64,000 nt of DNA, from assembly GCF_020283565.1 (NCBI RefSeq), contig NC_060065.1, positions 19,506,866 to 19,570,865 of the forward strand, read 5' to 3'. The stretch's first letter is position 1. Each line of letters begins with the position of its first letter. Origin of the DNA: Trifolium pratense. Taxonomy: Eukaryota > Streptophyta > Magnoliopsida > Fabales > Fabaceae. The notes below the pieces were generated by a model, which saw nothing but the letters and a program-made list of their open reading frames with translations, did not search any database and was not told the DNA's origin. Below, piece by piece: positions 47,286 to 58,533 of this stretch. Both the position numbers and the translations under genes were made by a program.

Positions 47286-47735
47286 ATCTCCCCCTTTTTG
47301 ATGATGACAAACATAAGTATTAATTGACAATTGTTGTTAAATTAACTTATCATGTTTCTCTTAGGTTTGTGAGGTTTGCAAGCTCCCCCTAAGATTGATA
47401 CTCCTTAAAGCCTGAGCTTTAAGTTTTATCCATGACATTTTAATTTAGTATAAGATTAAGATAATTTGGAATAAAACAAATTTCATATCTTTCTTCAGAG
47501 TGAGAGGTTTGCAAGCTCTCCCCCTAAGTCTCATAAGGCTAAGTTAAAATTGCACTCTTAACTTATCCTTACTTATGAAATTTATTTCAGTTTCAACTAA
47601 CTTAGTCTCCACATTGAAATACGTAAAACAACTTAAAAGTAACAACTTTTAACTTAATGGATAAAAGCGTAGACGTGGTTTCAGCTTTGAAACTTATCAC
47701 TTATCAATTAATGCGTAACTACTCCCCCTTTTGTC
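47286..47735 (-). other. Multiple polypurine tracts of element 1
   Basis: On minus, AAAAAGGGGGAGAT abuts the 3' LTR (47286-47300). Related G-runs occur at 47381-47392, 47515-47527 and 47719-47735 (AAAAGGGGGAGTAG). Repeated tracts before the 3' LTR are typical of Sireviruses; the one next to the LTR should prime plus-strand synthesis. Confidence 0.7.
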
Positions 47736-47865
47736 ATTATCAAAAAGTAAAAAAATTTAGATAACCAAGACAGTCAAAGAAGAAGAGTGGTTGTTACAAA
47801 GGTGAATTTATTTCAAAAACAAAAAGCAACGCGCTAAAAAGTTTATAAAAGGTGAACGAGTTAAC

Positions 47866-48228
47866 ATGCCTGCTTCACATAAAAACAATAATAAACGAGT
47901 ATTTCAAGAAAAATCAAGAAGAATGAGAAGGTTTAGTCCACGTATCGCAGAATTTCGGAGAAAGAAAGAAGAAGAGAAACGCGAAAAAGATGAGAAAGAT
48001 AAAGAAGACGACAAGAAACCACAAGATGCTGAGATTATAATCATCTCATCAGATTCTGAAGCTGAAGAGAATGAAGATGATGCTGACTATGTTGAGTTCT
48101 TGGCTGGCTATGTTCCAGAAGAAGAACAAGAAGAAGAAGAAGAGCAAAACCCAGATCCCATAGAAATTTCATCAGAGGATGCTGAGGAGAAATCTGAGAT
48201 TTCTTCTGAGTATTATCCATTTGACTAG
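47866..48228 (+). CDS. Antisense ORF in Sirevirus element 1: 120-residue basic-acidic protein with SIM-like motifs
   Basis: Complete ATG-to-TAG frame on the strand opposite gag-pol, between the third ORF and the 3' LTR. Residues 8-45 are basic and helical-looking (RRMRRFSPRIAEFRRKKEEE). Residues 57-65, IIIISSDSE, form a hydrophobic run followed by acidic/Ser residues, the pattern of SUMO-interacting motifs. PIEISSED (98-105) is a second. The remainder is very acidic, ending YYPFD. TATAAAA at 47843 is 17 bases before the ATG, too near to be the usual promoter. Antisense accessory ORFs are known from some plant LTR elements. Function is unknown. Element 2 keeps only a dead copy. Confidence 0.55.
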   Translation: MPASHKNNNKRVFQEKSRRMRRFSPRIAEFRRKKEEEKREKDEKDKEDDKKPQDAEIIIISSDSEAEENEDDADYVEFLAGYVPEEEQEEEEEQNPDPIEISSEDAEEKSEISSEYYPFD

Positions 48229-48503
48229 GATTAGGTTGTCTTTTTCTTTTTCCCAATGTACTCAACATTGTTAGATCATTAATAAAAAATTTTCTTTTAA
48301 ATGCATCTTGTGTTCTTATGTTCTGATTTATCAAAGAAAATTAGCACACACTAAAAAAATAACAAACCACATAACTAAGTTAAAATCCCAAAATAAAAAT
48401 TGTTCAGACAATATAAAAATAAAGTAAAGAACATATAAATATCAAGTTCAGACGAAAGAAAAAGAAAAAAAAAAATCATAAAAGACATAAAGTGCAAAGA
48501 TTC

Positions 48504-51161
48504 CTAAGGTTTCTTGAGAAAGGCTAAGAGCTGGTCAAATTTGTCATTCAGAGACCCCACGTTGGAAACAAGACCATCCACTTTAGATTCCAGGTTGAGG
48601 TGAGCTGTCCTTTGCCTTTCCAAACCTTCTTGTTGTTCCCTCAGAGCTTCTTGAAAGATCTGCAGCTGATCTACAACCACAGGAGCTTGATTTTCAACCA
48701 AAGGTGCCTTGCCTTTATCAGAGGAGGGTTCACCTTCCTCTGGATAATCAATCATCAGAATATCAGCATCTGGAGCATCCTCTTGGTTCATCTCAGGGAT
48801 TTCTTCAGCAAGTCTTGCAGCAGCTTCAGCTAGACGTTCATTCTCAATCCTTTGATCCTCAAGACTCTTGAACAACTTAGAATCCACCCAGCATTCCTTA
48901 AACACAGACATATGCCTTGCAGTAGCAGCAATAGCAGCAAGCTTAGCACGCTCATGCTCTTCATGATTAAACCCAGTTAGACGTTTCAAGCTAGCTCTGG
49001 CTAAGCTGTCCTTCAGCAGATGTACCAAATCCAAATCTCGTTGCCCAATCACAGTCTTGATTTCATTACCCATAGCATCCAGAGCATTGCAGATTCTAGC
49101 TTTGATTAGTGACACCTCCAGATCCACATCAGAGGGACACACCAAAAACTTGTCCTGAATGTGTGATAACCTAAGTAAATCATCATAAAGCTGATTGGAG
49201 AGGTTACCAAAAGGGTCAGAGGATGAGGGTGAGATATTGGGAATGGTAGAGAGTTTTGGTTCATTAACAGGGTTGTCAATGATAACAACTTCTGCTTCTG
49301 AAGGTTTAGGGGCACAAGTATGAATGCGTGGATTAGGATTGGGTTCAGGAGTTGATTCAGAGGAAGAGATGTCAGATGTTGATTCAGGATAAATGTGTTC
49401 AGGTGATGGTTCAGGAGATTTGTGTTCAGGGGTTGGTTCAGGAGCAATTTGTTCAGGGATTGGTTCAGGAGATTTATGTGGAGAGGGTTGTTTGGTGGGA
49501 GAGGTTTGTTCAGCAGTTGGAATATCTGGTTGAGGTTCAGATGGTGGAATGTCAGGTGATTGTTGTTATGGTTGAGGTTGAGGTAGAGGTGATTTTGGTT
49601 TAGGAGGTGAGCTAGATTTGTGGGTTTCATGAGTAAGAGGCTGATTATTGAGGGGGTCAGGGCTCAGGTGTTTTTCTAGTTCAGAAAGAGGGTTATCAGA
49701 AGGTGAAATGTCAGGAAGAATAGTTCTAAGTGGTTTGGTAAACCCTATTCCAATTTCAGCTTCATTAAAGATGTATTGAGAAGATTTACCTTTAGGATCA
49801 GGGACATGTTTCTGATGCATCCTGGTACTCAGAGTTTCTTCATCAGACTCAGTTTCTGAATCAGACTGAGATTCAGAGGAGTCACTATCTTCACTTTCTT
49901 CTTCATCATCAACAACAATAGGCTTCTTTGATGAAGTTGCAGCAGCTTTTCCAGACAAAGCTTCATGTTTCCTCTTTGTTCTTTGCTCAGCAGCAGCTTC
50001 TTCTACCTTAACCTTCTTCTGAGCCAGAAGATCTGGTTTATCTTGTTCAGCTTTCCTCTTAGGTTTCCTCTTAGGATTATACATGTTTACAGGAGCTGGA
50101 GGGACCATACTCCTATCAACAGTATACCCTTCTTTCCTAAGAACTTCCAGATAATCTTGGATGATGTGCTCAGCATCCATTTCAGAGATTACTGGGTAAC
50201 CATCCACATACAAACGATCTTCAAGACTGGCTGTAAATTGTTGTGTAGGTTGAACCAACTTTGATGAGATGATGCGCATCTTGGTTAGAAAACTTCCATT
50301 CAGAATCTCAGGAGTGAACTTCTTTTCCACAAGTTCTGGATGAAATTTCTTCAGATTCTGAACAACATGACCTTGATAAAGAAGGTCTGAGAGTAATCTT
50401 GGATAAGCTATGGCTGCTTTCCTCTGAGATTTGCTTGAGAAGATTGCTTCACATATCCTCTCAAAGAAATATTCTCCTAGATTCACTTTCATTCCTTTCA
50501 GAAGGAAGAAGATCAAGTGACGATGAGTCCAGGAGATTGTATCAGTATCACCAACTCTTGGACTGATAGCAGCTAGTATGATCTTGAACAGCACTCTGCA
50601 GACATCAGTCAAACCCTTGACTTTACCCTTCAGTTTCAGATCTGTACATATCAGAGCCAGAAGTTCATCTCTGTACCTTGTGTCCTTCTCAAAAACATCT
50701 AACTCTATCCCAGAGTTATCCAAGCCAAGCAAAGCGTTAAAATGAATAGGAGAGAAAGCCAGATTCATACCACAGATATTTGACCTAATCTGTTTTCCAG
50801 TGAACTCCAGTAAACCCATTTCTTTCCTAGATTTACCTTTTAAACTAGGATCTCTTTCAATAGCAGCAAGTTCTTCCTTCTTAGCTTCAGCCTTATCAAA
50901 AACTTTAGCTTTCATCCAGAATTTCTTCAAGAGATATGGGTAAATAGGACCATTAAGCATGTTGAAGTACTTATCCCAACCTTGAGTGGAGAAGTACTGT
51001 TTCACGTCGAACCCATTTGCCTTCAAGCTATCAAAGTCTATCATCTTCTCAGAGAGAAAGATGAGCTCAGATTCTGGAAACTCCATTTCGTTCCCAACGA
51101 TTTGAAGATTTCTAAACATGAATGGAGGAATTTTTGTTGTTGAAGACGAAGAACCGGCCAT
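48504..51161 (-). pseudogene. Third ORF (env-like) of Sirevirus element 1, one nonsense mutation
   Basis: ATG at 51161 (MAGSSSSTTKIPPFMF) and end at 48504; 886 codons with a single TAA at 49568-49566 where element 2 has CAA. Residues 1-350 form a globular domain (FPESE, KKFWMKAKVF, FTGKQIRSNICG, SPRVGDTDTISW, FFERICEAIF). Basic clusters follow (PKRKPKRKAE, KKVKVEEAA, TKRKHE), then an acidic Ser run, a Pro-rich stretch and a C-terminal helical region (EALREQQEGLERQR). No signal peptide or transmembrane segment is visible, so the env-like label is positional only. It lies about 450 bp downstream of pol on the same strand. Confidence 0.85.
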
Positions 51162-51613
51162 GATGGAGTTTAGGTAAGGGTAGGAACTAATGAGAGAGAA
51201 AGAAAATTTTGTTGAAGGTTTAGAGAGAAAAGAAAGTGTAGGTTGTGAAAGTGAGAAGTGTGCAAGTGTATTGTGTAAGTTTTATTTAAATGCACACAGT
51301 TAACACGAAAATAGCAAATTTGGAAAGTTACGCTAATTGACAGAAAGTTGAATACCAAAAATCATCATTAACCACCCACTACCTGACACACGTAGACCAC
51401 GTGCAGAAATTTACTCGGTAACTACTATTTTAATGGACAACTGTTCAGCAGCGAATACTAAACGTTTCCCACTTAAATAGTTCAGAGCCTCTGAGATATT
51501 TAAAATTCTCTATCAGAGTTAAGTACTTCAGAGCTTGTGTTTCAGATGTTCTGAATCATAAGTTCTGATATACATAACCTCTTACACTTTAATTGCCAAA
51601 AAAAAAAAAAATT

Positions 51614-54600
51614 TCATTCAGAGATTGAAAACATATTCAGATGTTTCTTTATAAAATCAAATCTTTCAACAGGTAAGGCTTTAGTAAATATGTCAGCCCA
51701 TTGATTTTCAGTATCAACAAACTTAATATCTATAATGCCTCTCTGAACATAATCTCTGATAAAATGGTGTTTTATTTCAATATGTTTGGCTCTAGAGTGT
51801 AGGATAGGATTTTTAGATAAATGAATGGCTGCAGTATTATCACAATATAAAGGAATATTGTTACTGCTTACCTGATAATCTTCTAACTGATATTTTAACC
51901 AGAGTAGTTGTGTGCAACACTTAGCTGCTGAAATGTATCCTGCTTCTGCTGTAGACAAAGCTATAGTAGTTTGTCTCTTACTAGCCCAGGAGATAAGGTT
52001 TTCACCAACAAATTGACAATTGCCACTTGTGGATTTTCTTTCAATTTTATCTCCAGCATAGTCAGCATCACAGAATCCATTTAGCACATAATCATTGGAT
52101 TTCTTATAGAGAAGTCCAAGATTAGTTGTTCCTTTCAGATACCTAAAGATTCTCTTTACAGCAGTAAGATGAGATTCTCTAGGATCTGACTGGAATCTTG
52201 CACATAAGCAAACACTGAATAAAATATCTGGTCTAGAGGCTGTCAGATAGAGTAAGGAACCAATCATACCTCTGTAGACCTTTTGATCTACTTTTCCTTC
52301 ATCTTCTGACTTGCTCATGTTGGTAGTTGAATGCATAGGAGTGTTCATTATCTTGCAGTCATCTAGGTTGAATTTCTTCAGAAGTTCCTTGGTATATTTT
52401 GATTGATGAACATAAGTTCCTTCCTTCTTCTGATTGATTTGAATTCCAAGAAAGAATTTCAATTCTCCCATCATGCTCATTTCAAATTCATCCTGCATTA
52501 TCTTAGAAAAATTCTTCAACAAGGAAGCATTAGTTGAACCAAAGATAATATCATCAACATAAATTTGAATGATTAAAATGTCTTCTTTGGTTGTTTTTCT
52601 AAAGAGTGTGCAGTCAACCTTCCCTTTCTCAAAACCCTTTTCAAGAAGGAAATTACTGAGTCTATCATACCAAGCTCTTGGAGCTTGTTTCAGACCATAC
52701 AGTGATTTCTTTAATTTGAAAACATGTTCTGGGTTTGAGACATCTTCAAAACCAGGAGGTTGCTTAACATACACTTCTTCAGAAATAAAACCATTTAAGA
52801 AGGCACTCTTAACATCCATCTGATACAAAGTTATTCCATGATTAACAGCATAAGATAGAAGTAACCTGATTGCTTCAAGTCTAGCAACTGGTGCAAAGGT
52901 TTCAGTATAGTCAATACCCTCTTGTTGACTATAACCTTGTGCAACCAATCTAGCCTTGTTTCTTACCACTTCACCTTGTTCATTCAGCTTGTTTCTGAAT
53001 ACCCATTTTGTTCCAATAATGTTCTTGTGTGAAGGTTTGGGCACTAGAGTCCATACATCATTCCTTTGAAATTGATTCAGCTCTTCTTGCATTGCTACAA
53101 TCCAAGCATCATCTTTTAGAGCTTCATCAATCTTTGAAGGTTCCATCATTGAGATAAGACCAACTAAAGATTCCTCATTTCTCAGTTGAGATCTTGTCTT
53201 CATTGGACTATCTTTGTTGCCTAAGATCAGTTCCTCTGGATGAGATGATTTGTATTTGAAAGTGTTTCTTGGGGGCTCATCATCTTCAGACTCATCAACA
53301 TCAGGTTCAGCAGTTGCTTCAGTTCTTTGTTGTTCAGAGTCTGTAGGAACTGTTATGTTCAGAGGTTCTTCAGAGAATGGATGTTCTGAGTAGTTTGGAA
53401 TATCTGAATATTGATCCTCTGATACCTGAAATCTAGACAAACCTTCCACAAGCTCTGACACTTGGTCAGACTCTTTGTCATCAAATTTAACATGCATAGT
53501 TTCTTCCACAGTGTGTGTTTCAGAAATATACAGTCTGTATGCTTTTGAGCGTTCAGAATATCCTATAAAGATACCCTTATAACCTCTAGCATCAAATTTC
53601 TTTAGATGGACTTTGTTGTTTAAGATATAACAAGTACATCCAAACTGATGAAAATAAGAAATGTCAGGCTTTCTTCCTTTGAACAGTTCATAAGCAGTTT
53701 TGTTCAATTTAGATCTGATATAGATTCTATTTTGAACATAACATGCTGTGTTTACAGCTTCTGCCCATAAAAATTTTGCTACATTAGTTTCATGCATCAT
53801 GGTTATGGCCATTTCTTGCAGAGTTCTATTCTTCCTTTCTACAACCCCATTTTGTTGAGGAGTTCTAGGAGAAGAGAATTCATGCAAGATGCCATATTTT
53901 TCACAAATGTTTTTAAAAGGTTCATTTTCAAATTCTCCACCATGATCACTTCTAACTTTTAAAATAGTGTAGCCTTTTTCATTTTGAATTTGTTTGCAGA
54001 AGATGCTAAACTCATCATAAGCTTCATCTTTTGTTCTTAGGAATTTTACCCAAGTCCATCTACTGTAATCATCAACAATTACTAATCCATACTTTTTTCC
54101 ATTGATAGAGGCAGTGTGAACTGGCCCAAAAAGATCAATGTGAAGAAGTTCCAATGGTCTTGAGGTAGAAACAATGTTCTTAGGTTTAAAAGATGATTTT
54201 GTAATCTTTCCTTTTTGACATGAACCACAAAGTGTGTTTGAGTGATATTTAATTTTAGGTAAACCTCTGACAAGGTCAAGCTTACTAAGCTTAGAGATTA
54301 ACCTCCAGTTAGCATAGCCTAACCTCTTATGCCAGATCCATTTTTCTTCACTCAAGGTCAAAAGACACATCACTTTTTGTTCATTCAAATCAGAAAGATT
54401 AATTTTATAAACATTGTTCTTTCTCAGACCTTTGAATATAATGGAGTTATCAGATTGTTTAGATACAGTACATGATTCCTTATTAAAGACAACTACATAA
54501 CCATTGTCGCAAAATTGACTTATGCTCAATAAGTTATGTTTGAGTCCATCTACTAACCAAACATCATTAATAGATAGGGAAGAATTACCTACTGTACCTG

Positions 54601-54772
54601 TACCTATTATCTTTCCTTTTTGATTACCTCCAAAGCCAACAGATCCTCCTTCTTTCATAGTCAGCTTAGAAAATAGTTGTTTGTCACCAGTCATATGCCT
54701 TGAACATCCACTATCCAGATACCATGAATGATTCATGATACTTCTTTGAGTGGCAGGCTGTATGATAAACAA
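51614..54772 (-). CDS. pol: Sirevirus pol: protease, integrase, reverse transcriptase, RNase H
   Basis: 1052 codons, open throughout. The aspartic protease D20-SG is near the start. A GAG-pre-integrase region (WHKRLGYAN...CGSCQKGK) precedes the integrase core, with acidic residues in [15 protein letters not shown] and [11 protein letters not shown]. Reverse transcriptase has DVKSAFLNG and YVDD at 738-741. RNase H has CDADYAGD and CDNTAAIHL, but [10 protein letters not shown] has Gly945 where copia elements usually have Glu. Ends ADIFTKALP...FSISE. The first codon listed (TTG) is not a real start: the frame opens just after a TGA at the end of gag, so synthesis must depend on a frame change or internal initiation. 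Confidence 0.92.
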   Translation of the reverse strand: MFIIQPATQRSIMNHSWYLDSGCSRHMTGDKQLFSKLTMKEGGSVGFGGNQKGKIIGTGTVGNSSLSINDVWLVDGLKHNLLSISQFCDNGYVVVFNKESCTVSKQSDNSIIFKGLRKNNVYKINLSDLNEQKVMCLLTLSEEKWIWHKRLGYANWRLISKLSKLDLVRGLPKIKYHSNTLCGSCQKGKITKSSFKPKNIVSTSRPLELLHIDLFGPVHTASINGKKYGLVIVDDYSRWTWVKFLRTKDEAYDEFSIFCKQIQNEKGYTILKVRSDHGGEFENEPFKNICEKYGILHEFSSPRTPQQNGVVERKNRTLQEMAITMMHETNVAKFLWAEAVNTACYVQNRIYIRSKLNKTAYELFKGRKPDISYFHQFGCTCYILNNKVHLKKFDARGYKGIFIGYSERSKAYRLYISETHTVEETMHVKFDDKESDQVSELVEGLSRFQVSEDQYSDIPNYSEHPFSEEPLNITVPTDSEQQRTEATAEPDVDESEDDEPPRNTFKYKSSHPEELILGNKDSPMKTRSQLRNEESLVGLISMMEPSKIDEALKDDAWIVAMQEELNQFQRNDVWTLVPKPSHKNIIGTKWVFRNKLNEQGEVVRNKARLVAQGYSQQEGIDYTETFAPVARLEAIRLLLSYAVNHGITLYQMDVKSAFLNGFISEEVYVKQPPGFEDVSNPEHVFKLKKSLYGLKQAPRAWYDRLSNFLLEKGFEKGKVDCTLFRKTTKEDILIIQIYVDDIIFGSTNASLLKNFSKIMQDEFEMSMMGELKFFLGIQINQKKEGTYVHQSKYTKELLKKFNLDDCKIMNTPMHSTTNMSKSEDEGKVDQKVYRGMIGSLLYLTASRPDILFSVCLCARFQSDPRESHLTAVKRIFRYLKGTTNLGLLYKKSNDYVLNGFCDADYAGDKIERKSTSGNCQFVGENLISWASKRQTTIALSTAEAGYISAAKCCTQLLWLKYQLEDYQVSSNNIPLYCDNTAAIHLSKNPILHSRAKHIEIKHHFIRDYVQRGIIDIKFVDTENQWADIFTKALPVERFDFIKKHLNMFSISE

Positions 54773-54774
54773 CT

Positions 54775-57174
54775 TTAATCATTGCGATAGAACTCTTCAT
54801 CACAGTTAATGATAAAGTCATCCCAGTATTCTTCCTCTTCATTTTTCAAGTTCTGATTGTTAACTTGAGAACTTGTCAGCCATTTGTCTAGGACATAAGC
54901 CCTTCTTCCTTTGCATAGAACTTGTTTCCATACTCTAGGTAGGACATATCCTTTCCTAGTTGGTAAATCTGAATGATACATTATTTCAGCTTTTGGTACC
55001 CATCTTCTGGGTCCACGCTTGTTAGTCCACAAATGCTTACTATGTTGTCTAGTGTTAGAGAAAGATCTTGGTTTGGAATAATAACCTTTTTGAAACCTTT
55101 TCTTTTGAAATCTGTTATTATTCCAGGATTTGGATTGTTTATGATTCCAGGGTTTGTATTTATCACCAATCCCATGTTCTGATTGATTATATTTACTGAC
55201 TCTAGAATCATAAATAATCTGAGTCCTGTACTTCATCTGAGATTTGGAATTTGAATTTTTTCTTTTAAAAACTTCTGATCCTTTAGATTGACTAGCTTCA
55301 GGTACTGAAGTTCCTTTGGATCCAGAATTTGAAGTCTCAGATGTTAAAGCTTTCAGAACATCTGAACTAATGTTCTCAGGTTCTGAACAACTTCTATCTT
55401 CTGAACTTTTCTTTCCAGATCCTGAGGCACTTGGTTCCTCTGAGCTGTCAGCTTCTAAATCACTCAGATCATCATTGTCATTTTCAACAATACCAGGATT
55501 CTTTCCCTCTTCACTTGGTGGAACAACATAATAAACCCAAGATTTTCCAACCTTTTTGGCAAAGGTCTTTAGCTTTGAATATGTTCTACCATATTCATAG
55601 CCAAGTCCTTCTCCTCTATGTCTCAAAACATTATAAATTCTATTAGCAGCTTTGCTCTTCCCAAGGTTGAGATGCACAAACTGTTGAAGAGCTATTTCCT
55701 GCTCATCAATAGGTTTGTGACAAACAGCACAACCCTTTTCAAAGTCATTTACTCTATTCAGAGTTTCTTGATATAGACCTTGAAAATGTTCTGCTTGCTC
55801 AGTCAGAGTGTTAAGCTTTTCTTGTAAAACTTTTTGTTTACTTAACACTCTGAGATGTTTCTCAATGACCTTGTTAAGTGCAGTTATAAGTTGAGATTTA
55901 GAGCAGTCAGAAAATACCTCATCAGTTACTTCTGAATCTGATTCTGATTCATCCTCTGAGTCTGCATCTAAGTCAGTTGAAGCCATCAGGGCTAGATTTG
56001 CCTCTTCTTCTTCCTCAACTTCTTCCTCAGATGATAGCTCTTCAAAAGTAGCCATCAGACTCTTTTTCAATTTGCTCTTGAATTGTTGCTTCTTTGAGCT
56101 GTATCTTTTGTTTTTGTCTTTGGCAGACATTTCTGGACAGTCAGCAATAAAGTGTCCTGGCTTCTTACAGTTGAAACAGTTCTTCTGATCATCCTTTTTG
56201 CTGACAAAATTTCTGGAGCTGTTGCCTCTGAAGTTTCTTTTGTTAAATCTGTTCCATTGCTGAAACTTGGTGAATAAAGCAAACTCATCTTCACCCATTT
56301 CCTCCTCTTGACCATCTGCAGAAGATTCCTCTTCAATGTCAAGAAGCTGAGTCTTAAGAGCTTTAGAAGGAGTCCTAGTTGACTGTAAAGCCACAGACTT
56401 GGACTTCTTCTTAGCTTCTGAATCAGCATTCAGAACCATTTCATGGCTTCTGAGATTGCTTATCAGAGCCTCAAGACTCAGAGTCTTGAGATTTTGAGCT
56501 TCCTCTATTGCAGTGACCTTAGGTCTCCAAGCAATAGGAAGACTTCTCAGAATCTTCTGAACATGGTCATAGGTGGAATAACTTCTCTTAAGAGCTTTAA
56601 GACCAGATACAAGGATTTGAAACCTTGTAAACATAGTCTCAATGTTTTCATCTTGTTGCATAGTGAATAGTTCATATTGCCTTATCAAGAGACTAGCCTT
56701 AGCCTCTTGAACCTTTTCATTACCATCATAGGTAGCACACATAGAATTAAAGATAGATTTAGCAGTAGACTTGTTCTCTATTCTGACATAATCTTCATGT
56801 CTAATAGCACCAACAACAATGTCTTTTACTCTATGATGCTTAGTGTAGGTTTTTAAGTTAGCTGGTGTGAGTAACTTTCTATGCTCAATGGACAATCTTC
56901 CATGTTCATTTAAGTTTTCAAAAGTTACTCCCAGCTCAACCAAATCCCACAACTCATGATCAATAGCAGTAATATTGCTATACAGTCTTTCCTTCCACCA
57001 CTCAAATAATGATGCATCACCATTGAATATAGGGGCTTTCCTGTTGCCACTATGTTCATGTGATTCATTACTTAAGTAGTCAAAACCAAAAGCATTTCTA
57101 GGACCACCAGCAGCACCACTGGCATCACTGGGTTCACCAGTTATTCTAGTGCTACTATCGTCTCCTCCAGACAT
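54775..57174 (-). CDS. gag: Sirevirus gag polyprotein
   Basis: 799 residues from ATG at 57174 ([14 protein letters not shown]) to TAA at 54777-54775. Capsid/UBN2-type region: [34 protein letters not shown] and [15 protein letters not shown]. Zinc knuckle [14 protein letters not shown] near residue 332-345 for RNA binding. An acidic coiled-coil section and a long basic C-terminal part ([20 protein letters not shown]) follow, giving the long gag typical of Sireviruses. A second Cys pair (CAVCHKP) is near residue 485. It assembles the virus-like particle that packages the element RNA. Confidence 0.93.
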   Translation of the reverse strand: MSGGDDSSTRITGEPSDASGAAGGPRNAFGFDYLSNESHEHSGNRKAPIFNGDASLFEWWKERLYSNITAIDHELWDLVELGVTFENLNEHGRLSIEHRKLLTPANLKTYTKHHRVKDIVVGAIRHEDYVRIENKSTAKSIFNSMCATYDGNEKVQEAKASLLIRQYELFTMQQDENIETMFTRFQILVSGLKALKRSYSTYDHVQKILRSLPIAWRPKVTAIEEAQNLKTLSLEALISNLRSHEMVLNADSEAKKKSKSVALQSTRTPSKALKTQLLDIEEESSADGQEEEMGEDEFALFTKFQQWNRFNKRNFRGNSSRNFVSKKDDQKNCFNCKKPGHFIADCPEMSAKDKNKRYSSKKQQFKSKLKKSLMATFEELSSEEEVEEEEEANLALMASTDLDADSEDESESDSEVTDEVFSDCSKSQLITALNKVIEKHLRVLSKQKVLQEKLNTLTEQAEHFQGLYQETLNRVNDFEKGCAVCHKPIDEQEIALQQFVHLNLGKSKAANRIYNVLRHRGEGLGYEYGRTYSKLKTFAKKVGKSWVYYVVPPSEEGKNPGIVENDNDDLSDLEADSSEEPSASGSGKKSSEDRSCSEPENISSDVLKALTSETSNSGSKGTSVPEASQSKGSEVFKRKNSNSKSQMKYRTQIIYDSRVSKYNQSEHGIGDKYKPWNHKQSKSWNNNRFQKKRFQKGYYSKPRSFSNTRQHSKHLWTNKRGPRRWVPKAEIMYHSDLPTRKGYVLPRVWKQVLCKGRRAYVLDKWLTSSQVNNQNLKNEEEEYWDDFIINCDEEFYRND

Positions 57175-57224
57175 AGTGTTCTCACAAGATCTTTACTGTC
57201 TCACTGTTAAGTGAAAGTAACAGA

Positions 57225-57244
57225 CCAGAGCTCTAGATACCAAT
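57225..57244 (-). other. Primer-binding site of element 1
   Basis: On minus, immediately after the 5' LTR: ATTGGTATCTAGAGCTC. TGGTATC-AGAGC is the usual complement to the 3' end of initiator methionine tRNA. It fixes the minus-strand polarity. Confidence 0.85.
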
Positions 57245-58331
57245 TGAAGGTGTGAAAACACAAGAAGGGGGGGTTGAATTGTGTTTTAGTCAAGTTTAAA
57301 ACTTTTTCAAGTTCTTAACTTAACTACAACAGCAGCGGATAAATAACACAATAAAATACGTTGAGAGAGAGAGAAATCACACAAGCAATTTATACTGGTT
57401 CCTCTCACAAAACGAGAGTAGTCCAGTCCCCTTGCACTTCCAAGGGATTTCACTATAATCACACAAGATTACAACTGCTCAAGCACACAAGCAAGAGACT
57501 TCTCAACAATGCTCAAGCACACAAGCTTAAGACTTCACACTTAAGCACACAAGCTTAAGTTATCTCAAGTACTAGATATAATAAAGTAATGGAAAGTATA
57601 CAATAGCTCTTAGACAGAACCTAGAAGAACAAATACTAAATATTTGAACTAAAAGTGCAACAACACAGTTCAGAGGTTCAGAGCTTTGTATGAGGAATTC
57701 AGAGTTTGTTCGTGCGTGATAGTAATCCTTAACCAATAATTATTTTATACAACTGATTCCTTTAGTATATATACGACTAGAAAAGAGTCGTTGCAAAGAA
57801 GACCGTTGAAGTAGATAACCTTTTGTCTTCAAGCAGCCTGTCTTGATGCAGTTTGGTTGTATCCAAAACTAAGTAAGAGTTTCAGGTACTTTGACTACTG
57901 CAGAGAAGACTTTCCTTATTCAGCTAACACAACTGATGACCCACGTTCTCAAAAGAGGAAAGACAAAAGGAGATTAGCTGTTCGGATCAGGCTTGAAAGG
58001 TCCTTTTCTTCATTGGTAGAAGAGTTGACTTGCAAAAGAGAATCTTTACAAACTTCAAGAAGATCATCAGAGTTTGATGAAGCTAAGACCTTAAGAAGTT
58101 CTGAAGACTCCATCGTCTGAAGAGTACAACTTCTGAGTCTCTCGATCTTCTGAGCGCTTACGAACATCTGAAGTCCTTATCTTCTGATCATTAATCAGAG
58201 CTTAATTGAATCTAAGTCCTGCACACTTAAATTAAATTTTTAGTCCTTCCAATTGTTTATTAATACTTTGTTATCATCAAAACCTTAATAGATTTAGGGG
58301 CAAATATTTTTAAATCAATTTTGTTCCAACA
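57245..58331 (-). repeat. 5' LTR of Sirevirus element 1
   Basis: 1087 bp, near-identical to 46196-47285. The plus-strand 87-codon frame inside recurs in all three LTR copies only because the LTRs are similar. Confidence 0.93.
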
Positions 58332-58434
58332 GGGCAGGCCACCTTAATGTAGCGAGCCGAAAACCTCACCGGCCCGCAAAAAATGGTGGGTCAAACGGGT
58401 CGGCCCGGCGGGCCCGACCCGTTTTGCCACCCCT

Positions 58435-58533
58435 ATAACCATATAGCCTTTACAACAACATCAAATTAAACATTGATCACTATGATAGATCCTCAATGTA
58501 ACTTTTTTGATGAATGGTTCAACTTCATGCCCC
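58435..58533 (+). pseudogene. Start of a second WIP gene copy, interrupted after ~17 codons
   Basis: Matches 39164-39255: ATAACCATATAGCCTTTACA, the ATG context GATCACTATG, then [17 protein letters not shown] against [17 protein letters not shown]. There are small indels in the leader and a few substitutions. Sirevirus element 2 begins directly after it. The rest of the copy, if present, lies beyond the right edge. Confidence 0.8.

Larger units (their letters stand above)
46196..58331 (-). mobile_element. Near-complete Sirevirus (Ty1/copia) retrotransposon, element 1
   Basis: 12,136 bp, coding on minus. Order on minus: 5' LTR (58331-57245), primer site, gag, pol, a large third ORF, multiple polypurine tracts, 3' LTR (47285-46196). 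Target duplication GGGCG/GGGCA at 46191-46195 and 58332-58336. Long gag, the extra ORF after pol and repeated polypurine tracts are Sirevirus hallmarks. Lesions: an in-frame stop in the third ORF, a frame change between gag and pol, and an unusual RNase H residue. Confidence 0.9.
45458..58434. mobile_element. GC-rich hAT-like element split by a Sirevirus
   Basis: Ends AGGGTGGCAAAGTGGGC and, inverted, AGGGGTGGCAAAACGGGTC, with CGGGC-rich arms. The flanking duplication ATAACCATATA is at 45447-45457 and 58435-58445. Without the 12.1-kb retrotransposon the element is about 840 bp and non-coding. hAT is favoured by the GGTGGCAAA end, although the repeat is longer than the usual 8 bp (three bases may match by chance). 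Confidence 0.65.

Noticed and set aside
49106..49630. 174-codon Leu/Asn-rich frame (also 61215-61739)
   Set aside because: Out-of-frame shadow of the Pro-rich part of the third ORF.
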